Source of the DNA: Paenibacillus albiflavus
GTDB taxonomy: Bacteria > Bacillota > Bacilli > Paenibacillales > NBRC-103111
DNA: 64,000 nt
Assembly (NCBI RefSeq): GCF_004344915.1
Contig: NZ_SKFG01000018.1
Location: 35,114 to 99,113, forward strand
Direction of reading: 5' to 3'
The notes under the pieces were generated by a model that did not search any database, was not told the DNA's origin, and saw only the letters and a list, made by a program, of their open reading frames with translations. Shown here piece by piece: positions 17,286-26,841 of the stretch (within the stretch, counting starts at the first letter, position 1; each line of letters starts with the position of its first letter). The position numbers and the translations under genes were made by a program.

Positions 17286-19118
17286 CTATTTACGCTGTGC
17301 AAGCTGATTTTCTAGGGATATCTTTTCTATTGCTATCTGTGCTGCACGAAGCGAATCTCCTTCTCGCTCCGCCCGTATGATTTCTTCCTTCTTGCGTTCA
17401 ATTTCTTGCAGTAAACCATAATTGCTGATTTCACGAATGTAATCATCAATAATATCGAAGCTTATGACATGACCATCCTCAATAATTGCAATTGAAGATG
17501 CAAGCTTTTCTAATGAAGCGTCTCTAAGGGTTGCTAGGAATGAGCTATGACTGAGTTCATCATGTTCAGTGTAGTAACTGTATAAATAAGCAGCTAATGC
17601 CGCGTGAGCTTCTACGTTAAAACCGTCACCCAAATGCTCTTGAACATACCGACATACTTCTGTACTACGCATCATAACCGACAGAAGTAAACGTTCCGCA
17701 CGGTGATAGGCTTGGTACTGGACAATACCAACATCCGTTCTCCCATTATTCATAACATTATTCCACCGTTTTGGTTTCTTATCCCCGGCCTTCATCTTTT
17801 TTTGCTGTGAAAGCCTAGCTTCATGTAAGCTATGCTTTAGAACTTCATAAGATTCATTAAATTCGACGCTTAAATCTTTGACATAATGATCACGTTCAAG
17901 CGGGGAACTTAATTCTCCAATGATTTCGACTGCTGCTTGCAAATACCTTAGACGATCGCCTTCTTCGTTCAAGTTGTAATTCTTGCGGCTATGAAGAAGT
18001 CTAAAGCGCATAGCAGGAACAGCACCACGGATGATTTCACGAACAAACCGATCTTGTCCATTAGATTCGATATATTCGTCAGGGTCTTTACCGTCTGGAA
18101 TCATTGCAACTGAAACACTGCAGTTAACTTTCTCCAGCATTGGAATACATTTGGCCGCTGCAGCTTGTCCAGCAGAATCGCCATCATAGCAAATAATAAC
18201 ACGCTCGGCAAGCCTTCGAATGATATCTGCTTGTTCTGGTGTAAAAGCAGTCCCCATTGTTGCAACGCCATTATGAACTCCAGCGCTCCATGCTTTGATC
18301 ACGTCCATGAATCCTTCAAAAATGATAACCGTATGATCCTTGCGGATTTGTGGACGTGCAGCGTGCAAATGAAAAAGAGAACGGCTTTTGTTAAATAGCA
18401 TCGTCTCAGGTGAGTTCAAATATTTAGGCTGTGCTTCGCCAAACGCTCTTCCTGCAAATGCGATTACACCGCCTGAAGTATCGCAAATCGGAAAAATAAT
18501 GCGATTACGGAACCGATCTACGAAGCCCCCCCCTTCTGATCTTGCAGAAATTAATCCGCCTCTTTCCATTAAAGGTAAAGAAAAACCGCGTTTCTCCAGT
18601 AGTTGCGTTAAAGTGTCCCAATTAGCTGGAGCGTATCCTATTCCGAAAGTATCGATCATTTTATCTGATAATCCACGGGATCTTACATACTGTAGAGCCT
18701 CTTTACCTTGATCGGTATTTCGCAAAATATATTGATACAGCTTTGCAGTTAATTCATGTGCTTTCATTAAAGTCGTTCGTTCAAATCCAGCTTGGCTGTC
18801 CGCCTCAGAAGGTTGATCCCACGTAACCTCAATATTCGCATCAACTGCAAGTCTCCTTACTGCTTCTGCAAAAGAATAGCCTTCAATTTCCATAACGAAC
18901 TGGATGGAGTTTCCTCCAGCACCGCATCCGAAGCAATGATAAATTTGTTTCTCGGGCGTTACTGTAAAGGAAGGCGTCTTCTCGGAGTGAAAAGGACATA
19001 GCCCTTTAAGATAGTGTCCTTGCTTAGACAGACTTACATATTTACCGACAACATCCACAATGTCATGATGGCTTAACACCTCTTCGATGACTTTGTCAGG
19101 AATTCGTCCGCTTCCCAT
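17286..19118 (-). CDS. dnaG: DNA primase DnaG
   Basis: 610 residues. N-terminal zinc-binding domain with CPFHSEKTPSF and HCFGCGAGGNS (CHCC type). The RNA polymerase core has a TOPRIM fold: VIIFEGFMDVIKAW (glutamate) and VIICYDGDSAGQAA (DxD). The C-terminal region (about 460-610) is the helicase-interacting domain. It makes the RNA primers for Okazaki fragments. The start ATG follows GAAGGTGATTACAGC. Co-transcribed with yqxD upstream and rpoD downstream. Confidence 0.98.
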   Translation of the reverse strand: MGSGRIPDKVIEEVLSHHDIVDVVGKYVSLSKQGHYLKGLCPFHSEKTPSFTVTPEKQIYHCFGCGAGGNSIQFVMEIEGYSFAEAVRRLAVDANIEVTWDQPSEADSQAGFERTTLMKAHELTAKLYQYILRNTDQGKEALQYVRSRGLSDKMIDTFGIGYAPANWDTLTQLLEKRGFSLPLMERGGLISARSEGGGFVDRFRNRIIFPICDTSGGVIAFAGRAFGEAQPKYLNSPETMLFNKSRSLFHLHAARPQIRKDHTVIIFEGFMDVIKAWSAGVHNGVATMGTAFTPEQADIIRRLAERVIICYDGDSAGQAAAAKCIPMLEKVNCSVSVAMIPDGKDPDEYIESNGQDRFVREIIRGAVPAMRFRLLHSRKNYNLNEEGDRLRYLQAAVEIIGELSSPLERDHYVKDLSVEFNESYEVLKHSLHEARLSQQKKMKAGDKKPKRWNNVMNNGRTDVGIVQYQAYHRAERLLLSVMMRSTEVCRYVQEHLGDGFNVEAHAALAAYLYSYYTEHDELSHSSFLATLRDASLEKLASSIAIIEDGHVISFDIIDDYIREISNYGLLQEIERKKEEIIRAEREGDSLRAAQIAIEKISLENQLAQRK

Positions 19119-19172
19119 GCTGTAATCACCTTCATTTCGGGTAGCACGTAAATATCACGTAAATATAATTCG

Positions 19173-19640
19173 CTACAAGAATCTATTCTCCTGCAACTGT
19201 TTCAAAAGTTTTGTCATACTTTGTAGAAATTCTTGTTTTTCGTGGGCTGTAATTGGTTTAGGACCTTTGGCATATTTGCCGCTTCTTCTTTGTTTGGCAA
19301 GTGCATGCCTTCGCTCGAGCAATTCATCCATATTATCATTGGTAAAAATTAACCCTCGAGGTGACATGACATGCGCGCCTTTGGCAAGCCCAAGTGCAGC
19401 TAAGCCATAATCTCCCGTAACAAGCACATCGCCTGATCGGATCCGATTGGCAATATGCAAATCCGCTGATTGATCGGAAGGATCAACCTGAACAGTGGTG
19501 ACATGACTTCCTTGCTCACTTAAAAAATGAGCATAGGAGGCAACGAAGATGACATGGACATCACAAGCTTGTCCAGCGGCCATAATTTCTTTTTTAACAG
19601 GACAGGAATCTGCATCAACAATAATATGAAAATTATGCAT
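19173..19640 (-). CDS. yqxD: YqxD/YaiI family protein (DUF188)
   Basis: 155 residues from ATG at 19640. The open frame from GTG at 19664 lacks a ribosome site, while TTTGGGGTT lies before the ATG. The N-terminal IIVDADSCPVKKEIM and the central GDVLVTGDYGLAALGLAKGA motifs define the DUF188 family, a PIN-like fold with conserved acidic residues suggesting metal-dependent nuclease chemistry. Activity is unproven. It heads the yqxD-dnaG-rpoD unit. The genes ccpN and ppsR/yqfL, found between glyS and yqxD in B. subtilis, are absent here. Confidence 0.88.
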   Translation of the reverse strand: MHNFHIIVDADSCPVKKEIMAAGQACDVHVIFVASYAHFLSEQGSHVTTVQVDPSDQSADLHIANRIRSGDVLVTGDYGLAALGLAKGAHVMSPRGLIFTNDNMDELLERRHALAKQRRSGKYAKGPKPITAHEKQEFLQSMTKLLKQLQENRFL

Positions 19641-19744
19641 GCTTGTTATAACCCCAAATTTCACAATATATCGTATCTATTATATACGCTGACAGATTAA
19701 AAATTCCTGCTGATCCTATTACGCAGTTTATAGGAATTAGTTGC

Positions 19745-19766
19745 ATCCAATTTTATCAAATTGGAT
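19745..19766. repeat. Perfect 9-bp hairpin upstream of yqxD
   Basis: ATCCAATTT, loop TATC, AAATTGGAT. It lies between the structured element downstream of glyS and the yqxD promoter region. There is no U tract, so it is not a simple terminator. Operator or RNA structure. Confidence 0.5.
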
Positions 19767-19800
19767 CATGAGGTTAAGGGCCCGTGTTAAAGTCTGTCAC

Positions 19801-19881
19801 AACAAGAAGAAACGGCGTTGTCACTATAAGCTTAAGAAGCAAACTTCTCAACTTCCTAGTGACGAAGCCGTCTTTCTTGTT
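19801..19881 (-). repeat. 81-base strongly structured inverted repeat just after glyS
   Basis: The arms at 19801-19826 and 19857-19881 pair over about 20 of 25 positions (AACAAGAA, ACGGC and GTCACTA blocks, separated by small bulges). The loop holds a second hairpin, AGAAG-caaa-CTTCT, at 19835-19848. It starts 24 bases after the glyS stop. As RNA it would be a long hairpin ending in TTTCTTCTTGTTGTG, which could act as a terminator or 3' end stabiliser. Confidence 0.6.
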
Positions 19882-19904
19882 ACAAAGCATTACAGAACGT
19901 TATC

Positions 19905-21983
19905 TTACCACACAAGCTTATGGAAATCAGCAAATTGTACACAATCAGAAGAAATTCCGCTAAGCAAAGCTAATCGGTTGCGTCGAATGGCTTCATCTTC
20001 AGCCATAATCATAACACCATCAAAGAATGCTGTAATTGCCCCTCGAATTCCGGTTAGCGTTGCTAGAGCTTGCTGCATCTCGCCTTCGCTAAGCTTAGCT
20101 GCATAAATGCCACGAACCGCTTGCCATTCTTCATATAGATGATGCTCAACTTGTTCTGTGAATACAGCCGGATTAACCTGATCATTGCCATCTGCTTTGC
20201 CAGCAAGATTGTTGACACGATTAAAGGAATCAACGGATATTTTAAATTCAGGCTCTGCGACCGCGTTCATAAGAACTTCCGACTTGCTTACAACTGCAAC
20301 AATGTCTCCATAACCAGCGCCCATAACAGCATCGATCACATCATAACGAATGCCACGCTCAGTTAGTACATTCTTCACGCGTAATCCGAAGAAATCATTC
20401 ATATCGGACTTAATTTCTTCTACTTTACGCTTCGCCAGATTAGCATCTTGAAGAACTTGTAATGCAAGCTCAAATAGTTCAGGCAATGTGATCGATAGCT
20501 TATGGTCAAGTACCATCTGAACAATACCTGCTGCTTGACGGCGAAGTGCATACGGATCTTGTGAACCCGTAGGGATAATACCAATTGCAAAACACCCAGC
20601 AATCGTATCCAATTTATCCGCAATGGATACAATCGTTCCAACTAGAGATGCAGGTGATGCATCACCAGAGAAGCGAGGCATATAATGCTCGTTGATCGCT
20701 TTGGCTACCGTTTCTTTCTCGCCAGCTTTACGAGCATAGTCTTCACCCATAATTCCTTGCAACTCAGGGAACTCGTATACCATCTGTGTAACTAAGTCAA
20801 ATTTACATATAGTTGCTGCACGCTCCACGTCAGCCATGACAGACGACTCAGCCTGTAATTTCTTCGCCAAGCTATCGCTAATACGAACAATACGACGAAC
20901 TTTATCTCCGATTGTGCCTAACTCCTCGTGGAAAACAATCGTTTCAAGTCTTTCCAAGAAATGTGCAATTTCATGCTTTTGATCTTCTTGGTAGAAGAAT
21001 TTCGCGTCTGACAGACGAGCACGTAGCACCTTCTCATTACCTCTTGCAACGACATCGAGCGACACATCATTACCATTGCGAACCGTTACGAAGAACGGCT
21101 TCAGATTGCCTTCCGCATCAAGCACAGGGAAGTATCTTTGGTGTTCGCGCATCGATGTGATCAGCACTTCCTTCGGAATGCCCAGGAACTCTGGATTAAA
21201 CGTTCCGTACAATGCTGTCGGGTACTCAACGAGGAAAATAACCTCTTCAAGCAGATCTGCCTGCATAGGAACATTCCAGCCTTGCGACTCCTCGAATGCC
21301 TTAATCCCATCAACAATAAGCTGCTTGCGCTCTTCAATATCAACAAGGACATATTGCTCGCGAAGTGATTCTTTGTACGCAGAAGCTTCGCTAATTGATG
21401 TTTCTTTTCCTAAGAAACGATGTCCACGTGATACACGATCGGATTGCACGCCTGCGATTTCAAATGGAATTACTTCCTTACCAAATAAAGCAACCAGCCA
21501 GCGAATAGGTCTAACATATTTAAGCTCCTTTGCACCCCAACGCATATTCTTAGGGAAGGATAAGGAAGTAATCAGACCTGACAAGCTCTCACTTAGTAAA
21601 GCAGCCGTATCTGCTCCTTGTAGGTTTTTCTCCGCATAAATATATTCAACACCTTGAAGCTCTTGAAAAAAGAACTGTTCAGGCTCAACACCCTGTGAAC
21701 GTGCAAAGCCTAAAGCAGCTTTACTCCAGTTGCCTTGATCATCAAGCGCAATTTTGCGGGATGGGCCTTTGACCTGCTCTCTAACATCTGAGCCCTTCTC
21801 CGCTAAATCAGTAATAAGAACAGCTAGACGACGAGGTGTAGCATACGCTTTGACCTCAGTAAATTCAATTCTTGAATCTTGAAGAAACTTTGTCATTTTA
21901 TCCGCGAGTTGATTAACCGCATCACGAATAAATCTGGCAGGGAGCTCTTCCATACCGATCTCTAGCAATAAATCCTTGGCCAT
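19905..21983 (-). CDS. glyS: Glycyl-tRNA synthetase beta subunit
   Basis: 692 residues, the usual size. Starts MAKDLLLEIGMEELPARFI, the family N-terminus. It contains the B3/B4-like and HD-type domains (SIADKLDTIAGCFAIGI near 500) and a C-terminal anticodon-binding DALR-like domain. It forms the alpha2-beta2 enzyme with GlyQ that charges tRNA-Gly. The start is one base after the glyQ stop, with a GAAAGGAGAGGAG ribosome site inside glyQ. Controlled by the glycine T-box upstream of glyQ. Confidence 0.98.
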   Translation of the reverse strand: MAKDLLLEIGMEELPARFIRDAVNQLADKMTKFLQDSRIEFTEVKAYATPRRLAVLITDLAEKGSDVREQVKGPSRKIALDDQGNWSKAALGFARSQGVEPEQFFFQELQGVEYIYAEKNLQGADTAALLSESLSGLITSLSFPKNMRWGAKELKYVRPIRWLVALFGKEVIPFEIAGVQSDRVSRGHRFLGKETSISEASAYKESLREQYVLVDIEERKQLIVDGIKAFEESQGWNVPMQADLLEEVIFLVEYPTALYGTFNPEFLGIPKEVLITSMREHQRYFPVLDAEGNLKPFFVTVRNGNDVSLDVVARGNEKVLRARLSDAKFFYQEDQKHEIAHFLERLETIVFHEELGTIGDKVRRIVRISDSLAKKLQAESSVMADVERAATICKFDLVTQMVYEFPELQGIMGEDYARKAGEKETVAKAINEHYMPRFSGDASPASLVGTIVSIADKLDTIAGCFAIGIIPTGSQDPYALRRQAAGIVQMVLDHKLSITLPELFELALQVLQDANLAKRKVEEIKSDMNDFFGLRVKNVLTERGIRYDVIDAVMGAGYGDIVAVVSKSEVLMNAVAEPEFKISVDSFNRVNNLAGKADGNDQVNPAVFTEQVEHHLYEEWQAVRGIYAAKLSEGEMQQALATLTGIRGAITAFFDGVMIMAEDEAIRRNRLALLSGISSDCVQFADFHKLVW

Positions 21984-21984
21984 G

Positions 21985-22863
21985 TTACTCCTCTCCTTTC
22001 TTCAGAAGCGGGAATCCAAGACGTTCTCTAGCTTCCAAATAAACCGTTGCACAATTACGGGCTAAATTACGTACACGCATGATATAGCCTGTACGCTCTG
22101 TTACTGAAATCGCGCCTCTTGCATCAAGTAAATTGAATGTATGTGAACATTTTAAAACGTAGTCGTAAGCAGGGAAGACCAGTTCAGCCTCAAGCGCACG
22201 CTTAGCCTCAGCTTCATATGTTGTGAACAAATTAAACAGCATCTTCGTATCGGATACTTCAAATGTATATTTGGAATGCTCAAATTCAGGTTGCAGGAAT
22301 ACATCGCCGTATTTAACGCCGTCTACCCACTCCAAATCATATACATTCTCTTTATCTTGAATGTAAGAAGCAAGTCGTTCAAGACCATAGGTGATTTCAA
22401 CCGAAACAGGGCTAGTATCGATACCGCCTACTTGTTGGAAGTACGTAAACTGCGTTACTTCCATACCATCCAGCCATACTTCCCAGCCAAGTCCCCACGC
22501 GCCAAGCGTTGGGCCTTCCCAGTTATCTTCAACAAAACGGATGTCATGATGAAGCGGGTCGATACCTAGACGCTTTAAGCTTTCTAAGTACAATTCTTGA
22601 ATATTGTCCGGAGACGGCTTCATAATTACTTGAAACTGATGATGCTGGTAAAGACGATTCGGATTCTCACCATAACGACCATCCGTAGGACGACGTGAAG
22701 GCTCCACATATGCAACGTTCCACGGTTCAGGTCCGATCGTTCTTAAGAAAGTCATCGGGTTGAATGTACCCGCTCCCTTCTCAACATCATAAGGTTGCAT
22801 AATAATGCATTGCTGTTCTGCCCAGAATTTCTGCAGCGTTTGAATAATTCCTTGAAAATTCAT
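21985..22863 (-). CDS. glyQ: Glycyl-tRNA synthetase alpha subunit
   Basis: 292 residues. Class II catalytic core with [36 protein letters not shown] and [20 protein letters not shown] (read as separate motifs). The ribosome site is AAAGGGGTAGGAAAC. It provides the aminoacylation site, and GlyS binds the tRNA. First gene of glyQS, expressed from the promoter at 23176-23204 through the T-box leader. Confidence 0.98.
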   Translation of the reverse strand: MNFQGIIQTLQKFWAEQQCIIMQPYDVEKGAGTFNPMTFLRTIGPEPWNVAYVEPSRRPTDGRYGENPNRLYQHHQFQVIMKPSPDNIQELYLESLKRLGIDPLHHDIRFVEDNWEGPTLGAWGLGWEVWLDGMEVTQFTYFQQVGGIDTSPVSVEITYGLERLASYIQDKENVYDLEWVDGVKYGDVFLQPEFEHSKYTFEVSDTKMLFNLFTTYEAEAKRALEAELVFPAYDYVLKCSHTFNLLDARGAISVTERTGYIMRVRNLARNCATVYLEARERLGFPLLKKGEE

Positions 22864-22920
22864 GTTTCCTACCCCTTTCCATTACTTAAACTCGTTCAAG
22901 CTTGGCAAGCTTTCGACGAC

Positions 22921-23169
22921 ACAAAAAAACCCGTCTCTATGCCTGACCAACAGACATAGGGACGGGATTGATAGTATAACCCGCGGTTCCACCCTATTTG
23001 ACCAACTACCTCATAAGGAAGTCGATCCACCTTCATCCTGCGATGCGCTCCAGAATGCCATTCATCGATTACGTAAGGCTGGACTTTCACTAGCACCAGC
23101 TCGCTATACTCCGCTGACCGATTACTCTTTTCCTTCACTGCGCAATTTGATATTCATGAATCTTTACTT
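22921..23169 (-). promoter_or_regulatory. Glycine T-box leader of glyQS
   Basis: The minus strand carries the T-box sequence AGGGTGGAACCGCGG (22995-22981), which forms the antiterminator. A competing terminator follows: CCCGTCCCTATG pairing with CATAGAGACGGG, then TTTTTTT (22966-22923). Stem I has the AGTA loop-E strand (near 23126) and a GGC codon in a bulge at 23059-23057, a glycine specifier followed by A. Uncharged tRNA-Gly would stabilise the antiterminator and allow glyQS transcription. Confidence 0.95.
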
Positions 23170-23175
23170 CACAAA

Positions 23176-23204
23176 ATAATAGCAAACTGCTCTAACCATG
23201 TCAA
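23176..23204 (-). promoter_or_regulatory. glyQS promoter
   Basis: A perfect -35 TTGACA, 17-base spacer, and TATTAT at -10 on the minus strand. The start would be about 23169, at the first base of the T-box leader. It begins five bases after the recO stop. Confidence 0.85.
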
Positions 23205-23208
23205 CTTA

Positions 23209-23955
23209 TTAAATATCATATTTCTCCATTTGCTCAAGAAAAGATCGCGATTTAAACCTAATTCCGACATGTGTATCCATATAAGTTCGCATACATGACT
23301 TGAGTTCATCCTTTGTGCTTTGCTTCACATCTATTGCCCCTAGCCTTCGAAGGTCTAGACGCTTGAACAAGCGAAGCAGCTTCCATGTCGCATCACTCAT
23401 CGCAATAGCTTGTTGATCCTTATAGCTACAGGAGGAGCATATGACACCGCCAAGCCTTGCGCTAAAAAGCATCCTCGGTGTAATTGAACCACAGGATACG
23501 CAAGCTTCCAACTCAGGAGAATAGCCTGCTGAGCCAAGCAGCTTCATCTCAAGCAAATGAGCGACTATCGCCATATCCTTATCTTCATCAATCGCTTCAA
23601 GCCCAGCTTTAAGCTGTTCAAACAAGTATGCGCTTGCATCTTCTTCTGAGGACATGCGATCGATTAATTCAACGAGATAAGCAGAATAAGCTGATTTGTA
23701 CAGATCTTCTCTTAGTTTATTAAACGACTTAAGCAGCTCTCCATTATTAAGCGTTCCCATCTGTCCCGATTTATAAAAAACATACTCGCCAAAAGTAAAA
23801 AGCTGCGTGACAGCTCCGAGGCGACTTTTGACTTTCTTCGCCCCTCGAGCCATCACGCTAACTTTGCCCATCTCTCGCGTATACAAGGTAATAATCTTAT
23901 TACCTTCCCCGTAATCCATGCTGCGCAGGACAATACCTTCCACTCTGTGTAGCAT
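23209..23955 (-). CDS. recO: DNA repair protein RecO
   Basis: 248 residues. N-terminal OB fold (MLHRVEGIVLRSMDYGEGNK), helical middle, and a C-terminal four-cysteine zinc finger (CVSCGSITPRMLFSARLGG then CSSC). RecO loads RecA at gaps and anneals SSB-coated strands with RecR. Starts with GGGGGAGTATC upstream, 25 bases after yqzL. Same order (era-yqzL-recO-glyQS) as B. subtilis. Confidence 0.95.
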   Translation of the reverse strand: MLHRVEGIVLRSMDYGEGNKIITLYTREMGKVSVMARGAKKVKSRLGAVTQLFTFGEYVFYKSGQMGTLNNGELLKSFNKLREDLYKSAYSAYLVELIDRMSSEEDASAYLFEQLKAGLEAIDEDKDMAIVAHLLEMKLLGSAGYSPELEACVSCGSITPRMLFSARLGGVICSSCSYKDQQAIAMSDATWKLLRLFKRLDLRRLGAIDVKQSTKDELKSCMRTYMDTHVGIRFKSRSFLEQMEKYDI

Positions 23956-23980
23956 GATACTCCCCCATGCCTATATTCAT

Positions 23981-24130
23981 TTACTCGAATAGCTCGTCTG
24001 ACTCTGAATCAAATCCATCCTCATTAGAATCATCGATTTGATTCTGGTTACCAAGCGTAACCTCTTTATAAAGCAAGTATGCATCAAGATCGCCTGTCGT
24101 CCAGAAGTAATTCCACGAAAAATTTCGCAT
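23981..24130 (-). CDS. yqzL: YqzL-like small protein
   Basis: 49 residues. ATG at 24130 has GGAGAGGATGTTACTC upstream. The start MRNFSWNYFWTTGDLDAYLL followed by YKE is the YqzL family signature. The tail is acidic (EDGFDSESDELFE). Position between era and recO matches B. subtilis. Function is unknown. Confidence 0.88.
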   Translation of the reverse strand: MRNFSWNYFWTTGDLDAYLLYKEVTLGNQNQIDDSNEDGFDSESDELFE

Positions 24131-24257
24131 GAGTAACATCCTCTCCATCGACATGACTATTGCTTACTATCATGTAACTTAGGATGTACGTCCTGCACTA
24201 CAGTATGCGTTACAAAACTTGCCAGGGATAGAAATTAACTTCCGTGAACAGAGTGGT

Positions 24258-25163
24258 TTATTCGTTTCTAAATCCAAGATCACGCAGCACACGCTCTTGA
24301 TTCCGCCAATCCTTCTTCACCTTAACCCACAACTCAAGGAAAGTCTTGGAACCAAGTAACGCTTCAATATCTTTACGAGCTCCAGCACCAACTTGTTTAA
24401 GCAGCGTACCATTTTTTCCAATGATAATCCCTTTCTGAGAATCGCGTTCAACATAAATAACGGCCGAGATATGTACGACTCCGTTATCTTGAACACGCAT
24501 GTCTTCTATGGCAACAGCGATCGAATGAGGAACCTCTTCACGAGTCAAATGCAGAATTTTTTCACGGATTAGCTCTGCACAGACGAACTGCTCAGGATGA
24601 TCGGTCACTTGATCAGCAGGATAATATTGTGGCCCTGGTGACAAATACTTCACGATCTGATCCAGCATTGTCGTTACGTTATTACCATTTAGCGCGGAAA
24701 CAGGAATAATCTCAGCAAATGGATATAATTCATTATACTTCGTAATGATCGGCAGAAGCTCTTCCGGCTGCACTTTATCGATCTTATTAAGCACGAGAAT
24801 AACAGGTGTTTTGACTTGTTTAAGCTGTTCAATAATGAACCTGTCCCCACCTCCGAAGCCTTCAGCCACATCGACCAGAAACAGGATTGCATCGACTTCG
24901 CCAAACGTATTCTTGGCAACCTTCATCATATAATCGCCAAGCTTTGAAGTCGGCTTATGAATACCTGGTGTATCTAAAAATACAATTTGCGTACTATCAG
25001 TCGTATATACGCCATGAATCTTATTTCGTGTAGTTTGCGGCTTGTCCGACATAATAGCAATTTTCTGTCCAATCACCTGGTTCATTAACGTCGATTTGCC
25101 GACATTCGGTCGACCAATAATTGCTACGAATCCCGATTTAAAGGATTGTTTATTTCCACTCAT
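24258..25163 (-). CDS. era: GTPase Era
   Basis: 301 residues. G1 [18 protein letters not shown], switch [11 protein letters not shown]4 VLNKIDKV, and a C-terminal KH domain with [17 protein letters not shown]. Era binds the 3' end of 16S rRNA and checks 30S maturation, acting with YbeY encoded four genes upstream. Its start overlaps the cdd stop by four bases. Confidence 0.98.
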   Translation of the reverse strand: MSGNKQSFKSGFVAIIGRPNVGKSTLMNQVIGQKIAIMSDKPQTTRNKIHGVYTTDSTQIVFLDTPGIHKPTSKLGDYMMKVAKNTFGEVDAILFLVDVAEGFGGGDRFIIEQLKQVKTPVILVLNKIDKVQPEELLPIITKYNELYPFAEIIPVSALNGNNVTTMLDQIVKYLSPGPQYYPADQVTDHPEQFVCAELIREKILHLTREEVPHSIAVAIEDMRVQDNGVVHISAVIYVERDSQKGIIIGKNGTLLKQVGAGARKDIEALLGSKTFLELWVKVKKDWRNQERVLRDLGFRNE

Positions 25164-25579
25164 GAATTTCCTCCTGATGATGTCAAATCTTGATTAGTAA
25201 AAGCGCCTGGAAGCAAACTCGCAACCGTTGTTTCAACAAACTCGCCTTTCATATTGCTTAAAAAAACAGGCATGTCTGGTGCACACAACTCAACAAGGAC
25301 TTGCCTACATACACCACATGGTGAAATAGGACCCTCTGTATCGCCAATTACTGCGATTGCACGAAATGACTTCGGCTTGTATCCATCTGCTATGGCGCGG
25401 AAAAGTGCCGTACGCTCAGCACAATTCGTTGGGCCATACGCTGCATTCTCTACGTTGCACCCCAAATGTACTTGCCCGTCATCCGCTAATAAGGCTGCTC
25501 CAACGTTAAAATTCGAATAGGGAGTATACGCTCGTTGCATGACTTGCCTAGCTAATGCAATTAATTCCTTTGCTTCCAT
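25160..25579 (-). CDS. cdd: Cytidine deaminase
   Basis: 139 residues, homotetrameric type. Zinc site CAE in [13 protein letters not shown] (Cys ligand and catalytic Glu) and PCGVCRQVL (two Cys ligands). It deaminates cytidine and deoxycytidine to the uridine forms for salvage. Overlaps era by four bases (ATGA). Start ATG with GAGAGGGGAATTCCT. Confidence 0.97.
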   Translation of the reverse strand: MEAKELIALARQVMQRAYTPYSNFNVGAALLADDGQVHLGCNVENAAYGPTNCAERTALFRAIADGYKPKSFRAIAVIGDTEGPISPCGVCRQVLVELCAPDMPVFLSNMKGEFVETTVASLLPGAFTNQDLTSSGGNS

Positions 25580-25615
25580 AGGAATTCCCCTCTCTGAATT
25601 TCACTAATGTTCTCA

Positions 25616-26335
25616 TTATATCCACTCTAACCCCAAAACAATGAGTGCAGATAACACACTTCCCAATAGACTACCTAAAATTAGAGACATTGTCCGCACT
25701 TTCTTGAGACTAGTAAGTGCAATGAATATTATGGTAATGAGAATATATCCAAATATAATTCCTCTTCTATCATCCAATGTTAAGGCAAGCACCATAGCAC
25801 CTGAAGTGCACAGGTACATCACTGGATTAAATCTTAACTTGGATTGATTCACCAAGCTTAAGGCATTAAGACTAGTCCCAACCAAAAAATTAAAAACTAG
25901 AATTAAAGCAAGCATCGGATAACTGATAGGCATAGCTGGATCAGGTATCTCGGCAGGTCTTATTCCATGAAACAAGAAATCGATTACTGGCTTATAGAAT
26001 ACAGCTATACCAATCAGTACGGCAAAACCCGCACTCACTAAGACTGCCCCGCTGGCAGCATCCTTGGCGATCTTAGCAAGTGGGTGAAATTCTTCGGTCA
26101 CAAGATCAACAGCTTTTTCAATCCCAGTATTCAGGAGTTCCGCTGTTATTACGATTCCAATCGGAATCCATAGCATCACACATGAACCGATAGGCAATCT
26201 AAAAAAAAGAGCAAGAAACGTTACTAGTTCAGCAATTCCGACATGAATTCGTAGGTTTCGTTCCGACGCAACGGTTTGAACAATCCCCTCATGCGCATTG
26301 ATAAAACTGTCTAGCCACGTATTTCGCTTAATCAC
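25616..26335 (-). CDS. dgkA: Diacylglycerol/undecaprenol kinase with extra C-terminal membrane domain
   Basis: 239 residues, about twice the usual 120-130. Residues 1-125 are a normal DgkA core: a basic amphipathic start, GIVQTVASERNLRIHVG, and the AELLNTGIEKAVDLVTEE catalytic and metal-binding segment with KDAASGAVL. In B. subtilis the enzyme phosphorylates undecaprenol. Residues about 135-239 add four hydrophobic helices (LALILVFNFLVGTSL to LLGSVLSALIVLGLEWI) that are not part of DgkA. Overlaps ybeY by four bases. Confidence 0.88.
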   Translation of the reverse strand: MIKRNTWLDSFINAHEGIVQTVASERNLRIHVGIAELVTFLALFFRLPIGSCVMLWIPIGIVITAELLNTGIEKAVDLVTEEFHPLAKIAKDAASGAVLVSAGFAVLIGIAVFYKPVIDFLFHGIRPAEIPDPAMPISYPMLALILVFNFLVGTSLNALSLVNQSKLRFNPVMYLCTSGAMVLALTLDDRRGIIFGYILITIIFIALTSLKKVRTMSLILGSLLGSVLSALIVLGLEWI

Positions 26336-26841
26336 CGGGTAAGTCCTGCCTTACTTAGAATTTGTTCCTGCTTCGCAAACATCTCTTGTTCAGCAGCCTC
26401 ATCCTGATGATCATATCCAATTAGATGCAAGAAGCCATGCACGAATAAGAAGCCGAGTTCTCGCTCGATGGAATGCCCGTACTCTTCTGCTTGCGCAATC
26501 GCTGTTTCAACAGAAATAATAATGTCGCCTAATGGCTCAACTTCATTGTTGAAGTCGTCGCCATCACTAGCCTCATCAATTTCGTATACAATTTCAAGCT
26601 CATCCTCTCCCATTTCTTGAATGGCAAAAGAAAGAACATCTGTCGGCTTGTCATAGCCGCGATATTCCTTATTCAATTCATGGATTCGCTTGTCATCTAC
26701 GAAAGTCAGGGAAATCTCCCCTTCTTCTATTTCCTCTTGTTCACCTGCATATTTCAATAGGTTCTCCAAAAGTCCAATAAATTCAGGCGTAATTTCCTTG
26801 ATTTCCTGTTCATTCATCCATTCTATTCTAAGTCTATCCAT
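26332..26841 (-). CDS. ybeY: rRNA maturation endoribonuclease YbeY
   Basis: 169 residues from ATG at 26841, preceded by GGAGGTTAAGGCC within pgpH. The longer frame to 26913 is not supported. Zinc-binding H3 motif HGFLHLIGYDHQ near residue 125. YbeY trims 16S rRNA and takes part in ribosome quality control. An acidic insert (EDELEIVYEIDEASDGDD) lies between the core strands. It overlaps pgpH by eight bases and dgkA by four, so translation is tightly coupled. Confidence 0.95.
   Translation of the reverse strand: MDRLRIEWMNEQEIKEITPEFIGLLENLLKYAGEQEEIEEGEISLTFVDDKRIHELNKEYRGYDKPTDVLSFAIQEMGEDELEIVYEIDEASDGDDFNNEVEPLGDIIISVETAIAQAEEYGHSIERELGFLFVHGFLHLIGYDHQDEAAEQEMFAKQEQILSKAGLTR

Noticed and set aside
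19801..19881. Miniature transposable element downstream of glyS
   Set aside because: Arms are imperfect, no convincing target duplication is visible, and no second copy is seen in this window.
22862..23179. Frames on both strands between glyQ and recO
   Set aside because: The T-box leader accounts for the conservation and structure; no ribosome sites fit.
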